From assembly GCF_028583425.1 (NCBI RefSeq), contig NC_072806.1, positions 39,354,001 through 39,418,000 of the forward strand: DNA of 64,000 nt, written 5' to 3'. The notes under the pieces are model-generated. The model did no database searches. It had not been told where the DNA came from and saw only the letters and a program-made list of their open reading frames with translations. Numbering within the stretch: the stretch's first letter is position 1; the number at the start of each line of letters is the position of its first letter. The stretch is from Eublepharis macularius. Its lineage: Eukaryota; Chordata; Lepidosauria; Squamata; Eublepharidae. Shown in pieces: positions 8,550 through 18,693 of the stretch. A program made the translations under genes and the position numbers.

Positions 8550-9612
8550 GATACTCATTGTATCAACGTTCTTTTTGAAGAAGGTCCAATAGATCAAGAT
8601 CCAAGCAAGGCCAACCACAGCTCCCAGCAACCTCAGCCTTTGAAACCTGTTTTCTCACTGACCGCCCCAGTTGGTGCGCAGCCCTGCTCCTTTTGGGACA
8701 GGCTGCCACCTTTTGTTGCGCAGTGGGAGATGATCACCATGGAATCTTGGGTTCTGGCCATAGTTCGAAATGGCTACTATTTACATTTTAAGGAGACACC
8801 TCCCTTATGCTGTTCTGGGAGATCAGCTGCACCCTCCCAGGAACTTTTCCTTGCCGTTTCTGAGTTGATAGATAAGGGGGCTGTAGAGAGAGTCCCTCCG
8901 AGTGCTCCTAAATGGGGGTTTTACTCACGTTATTTTACAGTTGAAAAGGACGGTGGAATAAGACCGATCCTTGATTTAAGGCAACTTAATGCATTCATTA
9001 AAGTTGAGAAATTTCGTATGTTAATGCTTGTTGGTGTCATTCGTTATCTTGAAGTGGATTCTTGGTTTGCGGTCCTTGATCTTAAGGACGCATATTTCCA
9101 TACACCATTCCTATAGGAAATATGTTTTTGCTGTGCAAATGAGACATTCCAATACATGGCACTGCCCTTTGGGCTTTCATCAGCCCCACAGGTATTCACT
9201 AAGTGCATGTTAGTAGTGGTGGCCTTTCTCAGATCAAAGGGATGCACCATCTACCCTTATTTAGATGACTGGCTTCTTATGGATCGGTCAAGGGAAGCTC
9301 TACTAGAACACATACAGCTCTCAATCACCACTATCTCCAGGCTAGGTCTCATGATTAATTGGAAAAAGTCCACTCTTGAACGAACACAGACCATACAGTT
9401 TATTGGAGCCCTTTTAGATGCAAAAGCAGGTAGAACTTTCCTACCCCGGGAAAGGATGGGGACCATACAGTCTCTTGTGAGACAAATAGAATCGAAATGT
9501 TTCCAACTTGTGAAGACAGTTCAGAAATTGTTGGGTCTCATGGCCTCTACCACGAGCATCGTCTCATTTGGATGCCTCTTTATGAGGCCTCTGCAGAACT
9601 GGTTCATCAGGG
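8550..9612 (+). pseudogene. DIRS-B ORF2 remnant: reverse transcriptase
   Basis: Frames at 8640-9116 and 9156-9612 together cover the RT: EKDGGIRPILDLRQLN near 8945, AVLDLKDAYFH near 9070, ALPFGLSSAPQVFTK near 9156 and the catalytic YPYLDDWL near 9255. A small deletion near 9105-9120 shifts the frame. At QNWFIR the frame is cut by the poly(T) end of an antisense L1, and the element resumes at about 18778. Confidence 0.85.
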
Positions 9613-10107
9613 TTTTTTTTTTAAATTATTGAATGGGTTCACATATATTCCAAAAACATTTAAGAACAAGTATTCCCCCTTTCTTGACATATGCTATCCC
9701 ACCCCCCTTCCCCTTTTCTGAGTTGACTCCCAACAGCACTCTGATCCTTTTTCTTCTTATCCCTATATCTAAGTTATATTTGTCCCTACTATTCAAGGCA
9801 AAGTAATAGCCTCTATATCAAATCTACCTCTTAATAACTATCGAGAGACCACAATTGACCTTTCACATCCCATTTCTTCTCTAGGTAGTTTTTAAATTTC
9901 TCCCAATCCGCCACAAATTCCCTTGGATTCCGTTCTCTTAACTTTCTTGTTAATTTGTCCATTTTCGCCATGTGCAACAATTTTTTAATCCAATCTTGAG
10001 TTTCCGGTAGCTCTTCTTGCTTCCAATACTGTGCATACAATAATCTTGCAGCTACTGTCATATAATAAACTAATACCCTATCTCTAACATCAACATTTTC
10101 CAGATTT
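9613..10107 (-). mobile_element. L1 LINE 3' part, antisense (continues at 17987-18690)
   Basis: The run of T at 9613-9622 is the poly(A) end of an L1 on the minus strand. The minus-strand reading includes VLVYYMTVAARLLYAQYW and DWIKKLLHMAKMDKLTRKLR, typical of the extreme C-terminus of L1 ORF2. A PLE with 15-bp duplication ACATTTTCCAGATTT (10093-10107 and 17972-17986) separates it from the rest of the L1. Confidence 0.85.
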
Positions 10108-10201
10108 GGCTGTTGTGGGTTTTCCGGGCTGTATTGCCGTGGTCTTGGCATTGTAGTTCCTGACGTTTCGCCAGCAGCTGTGGCTGGCATCTTCAGAGGT
10201 G
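10108..10201 (-). repeat. PLE-1 5' inverted end copy with hammerhead motif
   Basis: This is the reverse complement of the PLE-1 3' end at 17845-17940. The minus strand carries the hammerhead core: CTGAAGA (from TCTTCAG at 10190-10196), stem II GCCAGC/GCTGGC, and GAAACGTC. An inverted copy of the 3' end at the 5' boundary is a known arrangement of Penelope-like insertions. Confidence 0.85.
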
Positions 10202-10342
10202 TTGGTTCACCGACATATGAATTAGCTAGACATCTGGCCGATCTCCTGCAGGACCACATCGGGAAAACGTCGTCATACATCAAAGATTCAGCAGATTTCA
10301 TCAACAAAATCAGTTCTCTGAAACTCAATCCACAAGACATAC
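10202..10342 (+). pseudogene. PLE-1 reverse transcriptase, N-proximal part
   Basis: Encodes PTYELARHLADLLQDHIG and ADFINKISSLKLNPQDIL, a conserved block just upstream of the first catalytic Asp motif of Penelope-type RT. The next codons, VSFDVVSLF, lie at 16432 on the other side of DIRS-C, so the two halves fit exactly once DIRS-C is subtracted. The copy is 5' truncated. Confidence 0.85.
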
Positions 10343-10545
10343 TTCATCTTCGTTCTTCTGTGCCTCCACACATGGGTACTGCGCACGCGCAGGCCAGCCG
10401 CCGGAAGATTTTTTATCGCTTTCCCAGCTCCGAAGGGGCCGTTTGCCGCGCGCCTCAGTGACCGTTTCCCGCCCAAACGGTCACATGCTCCTCCAGCGGC
10501 CAACGGCCCCTTCCCTCAGTTCTCTTCTTGCCGCCGCTTGAGGAG
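10343..10545 (+). repeat. DIRS-C 5' inverted terminal repeat
   Basis: Pairs with 16195-16431 in inverted orientation; both contain AACGGCCCCTT and AACGGTCACATG or its complement. It has a CTGCGCACGCGCAGG box (about 10379-10393) resembling an NRF1 site. Confidence 0.88.
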
Positions 10546-10715
10546 AACGTTCGCTTGTAGCTCCGTGCTTATTTGTGTCTTTGGATTGCTTTTCTCGTGT
10601 CTGACTTGGATCTGGATTTGACTTCTCTTCTGCTTACTGATTTGGACGGACTGATCTTGGTAGAGTATTTGACCCGGACTGTTTTTGACTTCGCGTTTTT
10701 TTTTTGCCCCTCGGA

Positions 10716-12881
10716 ATGGCTTCTACGGCCCTGTTTAAGCACTGTGCCCAGTGCCGTGCTAAAATGGCTCAAACGGATGGGCATAGCCTTTGCCTGCTTT
10801 GCCTGGGGGAGGAACATGTAGTCCCCACTTGCAAGGTCTGCCAGGGTTTTACGCATAAAGCCAGGCAGGAGCGGTCCGCCCGCCTCAAGGCTTCACTGTG
10901 GCAGCGGGTCTTGGACGCCCCTGGGCCCTCCGAGGCGGAGAAACCCGGGGCCGCGGAGAAGGCTGGCCGAACCCCCACCCATGCCGGAAGCCGGTCTCGA
11001 GCGGGCTCTTTAACCTCTTCCAAATCGGTGGCTACATCCCGCCCGGCAGACAAGCCGGCGTCGAGGGCAAGCTCAGTGGCGAGGTCTGCGAAGTCCCCGC
11101 ACAAGTCGGCGTCGGTGAGGTCGGAACCGGGGAGGTCGGCTCCGAGGCCGGAACCGGGCGAGTCGGATCCGATACGGTCAGCCCCGGCGTCGATCGAAGG
11201 GCCTGTGACAGTCTCGGGACCAGAGGCTGCACGGAAGGCGTCGACCAAGAGGACATCGGTTCCGAAAGCTTCCTCCGAATCGGTTCCGAAGAAGAAGGCT
11301 AAGAAGACCAAGCATCGCTCTCGGTCCCCTCGGCGCCGGTCTACAGAAGAGGTGGTCCTGGTGTCTCCACCTACGCCATCACCTCACCTGGACTCCCCTG
11401 ACCGTCCCCTCCTTGAGGAAGAGATGCCGGATCCGGGGGCCTATGTGGTCCTGTCGAGTGGACGGCGTTCGCCAACACCGGAATCGAGCCTGGCTCCGTG
11501 TCGTCGGATCCGAGAGACGACCAGGGATCCGTCGCCTGCACAGTCTGCCCGTAGCCAGCGGTGTTGGTCGGAGGGGAGTGTCGGATCCGGGCGAGTCGGA
11601 TCCGAGCGGTCCGTGGCTGCGCGTCACCAACAGGCTACAGGTCTACCAGAGGCCTATCGGTGCCAGTGGAAAGGAGCTCCACCTGGCTTCAGGTCATCGG
11701 ATCCGGGGCCGTCGTCGTCTAGCCGTCGTGAGTGGTTGCCTCCACCCTTCCCAGGAGAGGAAGTGTCAGCACTTGTGTCTGATGAGGATGACGAGGATGC
11801 GGGGTCCGGCTACCGCTCTGAGTCGCTCTCCGAGCCCTCTCCGGACGACAATGTCGGCCCTTCCACCAGCTCTCCCTTCGAGGACCTGCGGATTTATGCA
11901 GACCAAATGGCCCGCATGTCCAAGGCCTTGGAGATTGACGTGTCTTCTGTGGTCCCGAAGACGAAGGACAAGTTGCTGTGCAGAATCTATGGGGAGAACC
12001 CGGCTACAGTAGGTTTTCCTATGTTGGAGGGCTTGGAGGAGATCATCGACAAGGTCTGGAAGTCACCATCTGACCTGCCTGCCACGTCCAAACGCATCGA
12101 ACAGATGTATAAGATCAAACAGGGGACGTGGCAGTCTCTCATCAAGCACCCTCCACCGTCATCCCTGATAGCCGAGGAGATTCAGCACAAGAGGTCGGGG
12201 TCCTCCTCCGTCCCACCGGATAAGGAGGGAAAGAAGATGGACGCACTGGGTAGACGTCAGTACTCAGTTGCTGCTTTAGCCCTCCGGATAGCCAACTATC
12301 AAACGATTATGGCGGGCTATCAGCTCTACCTATGGGAAAAGCTGGCGAACTATGTCACTGACCTCCCTGCTGACAAGAAGGCGGTGGTGTCGTTGCTGCA
12401 GACGGAGGCAGTATGATTATCGAAGCAACAGATGAATGCCGGGAGTCATGCGGCTGACACGGCTGCTCGGGGTATGGCGTCAGCGGTGCTTCTGAGAAGG
12501 CACTCGTGGTTGCGGTCGACTGCCCTCCCGCAGGAGGTGAAGGCCAAGATTGAACGTCTGCCCTTCGAGGGTGACTCCCTCTTCTCTACCACCACCGACG
12601 AGGCGCTTAAAAAGAAGAAGGAGGACCGGCAGACGGCATGCTCCCTGGGGGTCACTCCGGCGGACAGGTCCACGTTCAAGCCTCGGTACTCGTCGAGGTA
12701 TAATCCCTACCAGTACTGCAGCAGATATCAACCCCGTCCGTACTATCAGCAGTACCCTATCTCGCAGCGCCAGTATACCCCAGCGCAACACCAGGGCAGG
12801 AGGCATAGGCCATTCAAGCCCCGCTCGTCTCAACCTCCGCCCCAGCAAAAAGATCCGCAAGGGGCTGGAAGGCAGTTCTGA
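10716..12881 (+). pseudogene. DIRS-C ORF1, gag-like protein (one internal stop)
   Basis: The ATG at 10716 opens a frame of about 721 codons ending with TGA at 12879-12881. The frame contains one TGA at 12414-12416, where DIRS-D has CGC and an ancestral CGA is likely, so this looks like CpG decay. The N-terminus FKHCAQCRAKM...GHSLCLLCLGEEHVV carries the same eight-ligand zinc pattern as copies A and D. A Ser/Pro/Glu-rich linker with RSEP and SDP motifs is followed by the conserved domain (MARMSKALEIDVSS to HSWLRSTALP) and an Arg/Tyr/Gln-rich tail. It is inferred to be the RNA-binding structural protein of the element. ORF2 follows in the same frame with no stop in between. Confidence 0.87.
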
Positions 12882-14774
12882 AGACCTGGCCCTGCGGCAG
12901 CCCTGAACTTTTCGGACAGACTCAGTCCTTTTTTGTCTGAATGGGAGTCAATAACATCTGACTCATGGGTCTTAACGATTGTTGATAAGGGGTACGGGCT
13001 GGAATTCACTGAACTGCCGATGTGTACTTCACCGCTGAGTGCGGTGAATAATACCTTGGTTGAGCTGGAGGATGAAATTAGGTCCCTCTTGGCTAAGGGT
13101 GCTGTGGAAGAGGTGCCCTTTGTGGAGTCTGAGAGGGGTTTCTTTTCCCGGTTCTTCCTAGTCCCTAAGAAGGATGGGGGTCTACGTCCCATTTTGGATC
13201 TTAGGGGCCTGAATGCCTTTCTAAGGGTCACCAAGTTTAGGATGATCACACTACCTGCTGTAATTGCCCTTTTGAAGAGGGGGGATTGGTTCGCTGTCCT
13301 GGATTTAAAGGACGCGTATTTCCACGTGGGGATCTTGGAGGAGCACAGGAGATTTCTGTGCTTCGTTTACAAGCAGCGGGTATTTCGTTACAAGGTTCTC
13401 CCCTTCGGCCTTTCCACAGCCCCACGTGTGTTTACTAAGTGCGTGGCTCCTGTGGTTTCCTTTCTTCGAGAGCGGGGCTGTACCATCTACCCCTATCTCG
13501 ATGATTGGCTTATAACAGCGGGTTCGGAGGTTAAGCTGCTGCAAGATGTGGCATTGGTGCTAGACACTTGCGAACGCTTGGGCCTCCTGGTTAACTTTGA
13601 AAAATCTAAGCTGACACCTAGCCGTGTTGTGCCTTATATTGGGGCAGTGTTCGACTCATTGGAGGCCAAGGCTTTATTGCCTCCAGAGCGGGCACGTTCC
13701 TTGAAGGGCCTGGTGTCCTTGTTTAAAAGAAATCGTTATCAGCCAGTGCGCATGATTCAATGCTTGCTAGGGCATATGGCTGCTGCCACCCCGGTGGTCC
13801 CTTTTGCGAGGCTGCGGATGCGCCCGCTCCAGAATTGGTTTGTGAGGAGATACAATGCTTTACAGCATCCTCCGACTGCTAAATTCTCTGTTCCCAGAGC
13901 CGTTATATCCTCTCTTGACTGGTGGTTGTCGGATATTAATTTGTTTAAAGGGACCCCATTTGGTTTCCATCATCCCGAGTTCTCCGTAACCACGGACGCC
14001 TCTCTGCAAGGGTGGGGGGCTTTCTGTGGGGAGCTATGTGTTCAGGATGTGTGGTCTGAGAGAGAAAAGGGTCTCCATATTAATGTGCTTGAACTGAGGG
14101 CTGTTCGTTTTGCACTTATGTCGTTCACAGCAATCTTGCAGAACCATCAGGTGCTGGTGCAGACGGACAACACTACCGCTATGTATTACCTGAACCAACA
14201 GGGCGGCACGGTGTCCATGATCCTCTGCAGGGAGGCCACGCTCATTTGGGAATGGGCAATCAGGAATGGGGTGACGCTTCGCGCCATTCATGTAGCTGGG
14301 TCGGACAATGTGCAGGCGGACACTCTCAGCAGGGTGCACATGCTGAATCACGAGTGGGGGCTCAACGCAAAGTACGTTGGGCCGATCTTTCGGAAATGGG
14401 GTTGCCCGAGCATAGACGTGTTTGCGACATCGGCAAACACCAAGGCCGAGATCTTTTGTTCTCGGGCAGGAAGCGACCCCCTTTCTATTGGGGATGCCTT
14501 CCAATTTACTTGGGCCCGGGGACTACATTACATGTTTCCGCCTTTCCCTCTCATACCCAGAGTGCTGTGCAAGGTGGAGAGGGACAACACGGACTGCATC
14601 TTAGTGGCTCCGTTCTGGCCACGGCAGCTCTGGTTCCCGAAGCTGCTGGAGATGTCCGGCCGAGCTTACGTGGCCCTTCCGCCCCAGAGGGATCTCCTCC
14701 TACACGGGAAGCTCTTCCACCACGAGCCCAGGAAACTACACCTGACCGCTTGGCGGATTCGGCCCCGTCCCTAG
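12882..14774 (+). CDS. DIRS-C ORF2: reverse transcriptase and RNase H
   Basis: Open from the codon after the ORF1 TGA to TAG at 14772-14774, about 630 codons. RT blocks are KKDGGLRPILDLRGLN near 13170, AVLDLKDAYFH near 13295, LPFGLSTAPRVFTK near 13400 and the catalytic YLDD near 13494-13505. RNase H follows with its acidic residues in TTDASLQGWG, ELRAVRFAL, VQTDNTTAMYYLN and VQADTLSR. No ATG precedes the conserved N-terminal RT sequence (the first Met is in ELPMC near 13020), so expression probably depends on ORF1 translation through the UGA or on an internal event. The enzyme copies element RNA to DNA; all catalytic residues appear present. Confidence 0.9.
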   Translation, partial: RPGPAAALNFSDRLSPFLSEWESITSDSWVLTIVDKGYGLEFTELPMCTSPLSAVNNTLVELEDEIRSLLAKGAVEEVPFVESERGFFSRFFLVPKKDGGLRPILDLRGLNAFLRVTKFRMITLPAVIALLKRGDWFAVLDLKDAYFHVGILEEHRRFLCFVYKQRVFRYKVLPFGLSTAPRVFTKCVAPVVSFLRERGCTIYPYLDDWLITAGSEVKLLQDVALVLDTCERLGLLVNFEKSKLTPSRVVPYIGAVFDSLEAKALLPPERARSLKGLVSLFKRNRYQPVRMIQCLLGHMAAATPVVPFARLRMRPLQNWFVRRYNALQHPPTAKFSVPRAVISSLDWWLSDINLFKGTPFGFHHPEFSVTTDASLQGWGAFCGELCVQDVWSEREKGLHINVLELRAVRFALMSFTAILQNHQVLVQTDNTTAMYYLNQQGGTVSMILCREATLIWEWAIRNGVTLRAIHVAGSDNVQADTLSRVHMLNHEWGLNAKYVGPIFRKWGCPSIDVFATSANTKAEIFCSRAGSDPLSIGDAFQFTWARGLHYMFPPFPLIPRVLCKVERDNTDCILVAPFWPRQLWFPKLLEMSGRAYVALPPQRDLLLHGKLFHHEPRKLHLTAWRIRPRP

Positions 14775-15791
14775 GCTTCTCTGAGCCAGTCGAGAAGGTC
14801 CTACTGAACGCTAGGAAGCCCTCCACACGGCGTGCCTACAAGGCGAAGTGGAGTAGGTTTGAGGCTTGGGCCGCCTCTAGGAAGGTGGTGCCTCTGGATA
14901 GCCCCTTGGGGATGGTCTTGGATTATCTTTGCGAGCTGAAGGACCAGGGCCTTAGTGTAGCATCTCTGAAAGTGCACCTTGCGGCCATCTCTGCGTTCCA
15001 TGATCGGGTGGATGGCTGCACGGTTTTCTCGCACCAGAAGTCCCGCCAGTTTTTGAAGGGGATGCTTAATCTTTACCCGCCTGTGTCACCCCCTGTGCCC
15101 CAGTGGTCTCTCTCCCTGGTCCTGGCTAGGTTGATGTTGCCCCCTTTTGAGCCTTTGGCTACGTGCCCTCTGGACTTGCTCTCCTACAAGGTGGCATTCC
15201 TCGTGGCGATCACTTCTGCCAGACGGGTCAGCGAACTGGCTGCTCTTAGGGCAGACCCCCCCGTTCCTTCGCTTTCATGCGAATAAGGTGGTCTTGCGAC
15301 CGTGTCTTTCGTTCCTGCCCAAGGTGGTGTCAACCTTCCACCTTTCACAAGAGATTTCTCTGCCTGTATTTTTCCCTGAAGCTTCTACTAAAGGGGAAAA
15401 GGCCCTCCACAGTTTGGATCTGCAGAGGGCTTTGGCTTTTTATTTGGAGAGGACAAGGGTGTTCAGGAACAGTCCCTACCTTTTTGTGTGTTTCGGGGCG
15501 AAGGACAAGGGCCGCAGGGCGTCTGCACAGACGGTGTCCCGTTGGATTGTGACGGCCATTGTGAAGGCCTACGCCATGGCTAAGGTGGACTGTCCTTTGG
15601 GTGTCAGGGCTCACTCCACACGGTCCCAGGCGGCATCTTCGGCACTGCTCAAGGGTATACCTTTAGCTAATATTTGCAGGGCTGCAAGTTGGTCGTCCGC
15701 CGATACCTTTGTACGGCATTACGCTGTGGATGTAAATGCCAATGAAGATGTAGCTGTTGCTAGGGCCGTCCTCCATTCCTTGTTTCCCTAG
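14775..15791 (+). pseudogene. DIRS-C ORF3: tyrosine recombinase with one frameshift
   Basis: The core-binding part (VEKVLLNARKPSTRRAYKAK) begins in a frame that overlaps the end of ORF2. The frame runs to about 15255, where a C run (GACCCCCCCG) has one more C than the reading requires (ADPPFLRFHAN in the related copies), and continues from there in the next frame to the stop at 15791. The catalytic residues are visible on either side: Arg in TSARRVSEL, HxxR in RAHSTRSQAAS and Tyr in VRHYAVDVN. A homopolymer sequencing error would explain the defect as well as a real mutation. Confidence 0.85.
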
Positions 15792-16004
15792 GAGTATGCT
15801 GATTAATATGCTCCAATGGGGGAGGTGGAGGCGCTGTATATATATAGTGTATATTATATATATATATTTATACTTGCTGGATGTTGTGGGGTTGGTATGT
15901 TTTCTTTTGCCACATATGTATATGTGTATATATGTTGTCTTGTTTTTCCTGTTGTATAATAAAATTGAGTTGGATTTCACCCCACCTTCCTTATTGTGTG
16001 AAGC
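15792..16004. other. DIRS-C 3' untranslated stretch with TA-rich microsatellite
   Basis: Non-coding spacer between ORF3 and the internal complementary region. It contains a TATATA-rich run at about 15836-15870 and AATAAAATTGAGTTGG near 15958, which also occurs at 53095 in DIRS-D and may act as a polyadenylation signal. Confidence 0.55.
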
Positions 16005-16110
16005 TTGGTACTCTCCCATGTGTGGAGGCACAGAAGAACGAAGATGAAGACAGGGTTAACATACCTGTAACTTATGTTCATCGAGTTCTTCTGTGCTGAC
16101 ACACAACCCT
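16005..16110 (+). repeat. DIRS-C internal complementary region
   Basis: Reads CACAGAAGAACGAAGATG, the inverted 5' end, followed by AAGACAGGGTTAACATACC, the inverted 3' end. Only one AAG lies between them, although CTT flanks both element boundaries. The region therefore records the joined circle and identifies the shared crossover bases. Confidence 0.9.
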
Positions 16111-16194
16111 CCCTCCTACCCCGCTGTGAACTCCAACGCAGATTGCTGTACTATGGCTGGGCTATGGCTCTAGTCTTTATCGGGGTTATGGCTC

Positions 16195-16431
16195 TGTGTA
16201 TTGGATGAGCGGTGGCAAGGGAGAACTGAGGGAAGGGGCCGTTGGCCGCTGGAGGAGCATGTGACCGTTTGGGCAGGAAACGGTCGCTGAGGCGCGCGGC
16301 AAACGGCCCCTTCGGAGCTGGGAAAGCGATAAAAAATCTTCCGGTGGCTGGCCTGCGCGTGCGCAGTACCCATGTGTGTCGGCACAGAAGAACTCGATGA
16401 ACATAAGTTACAGGTATGTTAACCCTGTCTT
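16195..16431 (+). repeat. DIRS-C 3' inverted terminal repeat
   Basis: Reverse complement of 10343-10545, with GGGGCCGTTGGCCGCTGG and CTGCGCGTGCGCAG. It ends AACCCTGTCTT at 16431, where the interrupted PLE reading frame resumes. Confidence 0.88.
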
Positions 16432-17775
16432 GTCAGTTTTGATGTTGTATCCCTGTTTACCAAGGTTCCAGTAAAAGACATTATTGCACTTATTAATCAG
16501 ATTTTCCCAGAGGATGTAACAGCCTTATTCCACCATTGTCTGACAACCAGTTACTTCCAATGGGACAACGAATTCTATGAACAGATGGATGGGGTGGCCA
16601 TGGGGAGCCCACTCAGCCCAGTTATAGCAAACTTCTACATGGAACATTTTGAAAAAACAGCTCTAGAATCAGCACCCCACAAACCTAGTGTATGGTTCCG
16701 GTTTGTGGATGATACATTTATCATTTGGAGCCATGGGGAAGAAGAATTGATGGGGTTTTTGAATCATCTCAACAACATCCACCTGAACATACAATTCACA
16801 ATGGAGAAAGAAATCGAGGGAAAACTCCCATTCCTGGATACCTTGGTCATCCGCAAAGCAAACTTTCAGTTAGGTCACAGGGTCTACAGGAAACCAACTC
16901 ACACTGATCGGTACTTACACAAAAACTCCAATCACCACCCCCGACAGAAAAGAGGCATAATGAAAACATTAGTGGATCGTGCAAGATGGATATGTGAGCC
17001 GCACTTTCTCAATGAGGAAATTAATCATCTAAACCACGCACTTCAGGCAAATGGCTACTCCAGAAATGAAATCCGAAGAGCAATCAAACCCAGGATAAAT
17101 CAAACAACCAAGGAAAAACAGTCTCCTACAGGAAAAGTGTTTTTGCCATATATCAAAGGAATTACTGATCAGATGGGAAAGCTTATGAAAAAACATAACC
17201 TTTAAGCAGTATTCAGACCCACCCGAAAAATACAACAGATGCTACGATCAGCAAAAGACAGTAGAGATCCCCTCACCTCTGCAGGAGTATACCATATACC
17301 CTGCAGCTGTGGACAAGTTTACATCGGGACCACAAAGCGTAGCATCCAGACAAGAATAAAAGAACATGAAAGACACTGCAGACTTGGACAACCTGAAAAA
17401 TCAGCAGTGGCTGAACATAGCCTAACGCAAACAGGGCACAGTATCTTATTCCAGGACACCAAAATACTGGACAACACTTCCAACTACTTTGTCAGACTGC
17501 ACAGGGAAGCCATTGAAATTCACAAGCATAAGCAAAACTTCAACAGGAAAGAAGAAACCTTAAGAATGAACAGAGCATGGTTTCCAGTTCTGAAAAACAC
17601 CAGGCTAACAAAACACTCTATACTCGACAATAGCCCTGCAGAGAAGATTAGCGCATCAAGCCCCAATCCATATGCAAAAGAACCTCCTCAGGATACAGTG
17701 AAGCCTCCCGCCATTAGCCTTCCACACCCTGGGAAACTCTTACAGGATGACTCAGCTCAACCCCACCCCTCCTGA
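16432..17775 (+). pseudogene. PLE-1 reverse transcriptase and GIY-YIG endonuclease
   Basis: Continues the PLE frame from 10342. RT motifs: FDVVSLFTKVPV at the start, MGSPLSPVIANFYME near 16600 and the catalytic FVDDTFIIW near 16705. A linker carries a TAA at 17203-17205, the only in-frame stop seen. A GIY-YIG nuclease follows with [17 protein letters not shown] near 17287 and the Arg-containing TRIKEH. Penelope-like elements use this nuclease to nick DNA for target-primed copying. The frame ends at 17775. The copy is not a host SLX1-type gene because the RT is in the same frame and the ends are PLE-like. Confidence 0.9.
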
Positions 17776-17971
17776 GTAGATACAAATGACCTGCCAACAT
17801 CTTTTCCACACTGTGACACTGAGAGATCTCTGTCTTTTGGTGCTACACCTCTGAAGATGCCAGCCACAGCTGCTGGCGAAACGTCAGGAACTACAATGCC
17901 AAGACCACAGCAATACAGCCCGGAAAACCCACAACAGCCATTGTTCTCCAGTCGTGAAAGCCTTCGACAAT
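17776..17971 (+). mobile_element. PLE-1 3' end with hammerhead ribozyme motif
   Basis: The core is CTGAAGA at 17851-17857, stem II GCCAGC (17859-17864) with GCTGGC (17872-17877), and GAAA at 17878-17881 followed by CGTC. Position 7 of the CUGANGA core tolerates any base. A short stem I (CCT/AGG) is possible. The element ends before the target-site duplication ACATTTTCCAGATTT (17972-17986). Hammerheads at PLE ends are established for the family; activity of this copy is inferred. Confidence 0.8.
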
Positions 17972-17986
17972 ACATTTTCCAGATTT

Positions 17987-18690
17987 AATCCCCATAATAA
18001 CAACTCTGGACTCTTTGCTACATTGCTTTTCAAAATTGATGACATTTCAGCAAAAATCTTAGACCAAAACATCTTAGCTTTTTCACAAGTCCACCACATG
18101 TGATACATCAAACCTTCATGTTTTTTACATTTCCAGCATTTATTTGACATTTGACTGTTGGCATTCACTAACTTGTTTGGTGTTAAATACCATCTGTACA
18201 TCATCTTGTATCCATTTCCTTTTAAGCTGGTAGATGCTGATATTTTCAATGTGTTTCTCCAAAAATATTCCCAAGTGTCCATTGTAATTTCTTTATTAAA
18301 GTTCACTGTCCATTTGGACTTTGACTGTTTCATCTTCTGTATGCCATTTCAATAAAAGTTTATATAACTTAGAAATAATTTTTAGTCCATCTCCCAACAA
18401 AAGTTCCTCTAATTCTCCATTTTTCTAAAACCTCTTTTCCTTTTGTCAGATTCAAATAAATCTTTAATTTGTCTAAATTGGAACCATCCATATTGAAATG
18501 GCAACTCCGTATTGTCTTTCATCCTGAACCCGTTTCTTTCCCACTTCAACAGTTCCTTATAGGTTATCCATTCTTCTCCTTTATATTCCAAACTTGGATT
18601 CACAACTTCAGCTGGTACTATCCACAAGGGTCTTCCATCACCCATAAACATCTTATATTTTTGCCAAGGACCACTAAGGACTCACGGGGT
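17987..18690 (-). mobile_element. L1 LINE ORF2 C-terminal region, antisense (upstream part)
   Basis: The minus strand encodes the L1 ORF2 C-terminal region: TSTSLKGNGYKMMYRWYLTP, then CWKCKKHEGLMYHMWWTCEK, the Cys/His motif of that region, and FWSKIFAEM. Further upstream is WERNGFRMKDNTELPFQYGW. Stops and frame changes show decay, and the 5' end is truncated near 18690. It joins 9613-10107 after removal of PLE-1. Confidence 0.85.
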
Positions 18691-18693
18691 GCA

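Larger units (their letters stand above)
10343..16431 (+). mobile_element. DIRS-type retrotransposon, copy C (nearly intact), inserted in PLE-1
   Basis: A full-length DIRS element of about 6.09 kb with both inverted terminal repeats, an internal complementary region and all three ORFs. Its only obvious defects are one CGA-to-TGA change in ORF1 and one extra C in a C run of ORF3. It interrupts the PLE codons for DIL-VSFDV. The flanks read ATACTT and TTGTCAG, and the circle junction copied inside the element reads CTGTCTTCATC, so integration used the shared TT (extendable to CTT). It is the most recent layer of the nested stack. Confidence 0.95.

Noticed and set aside
12414-12416. Internal TGA of DIRS-C ORF1 as a recoded codon
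   Set aside because: The homologous codon in DIRS-D is Arg and the change fits CpG decay; no CUAG context follows.
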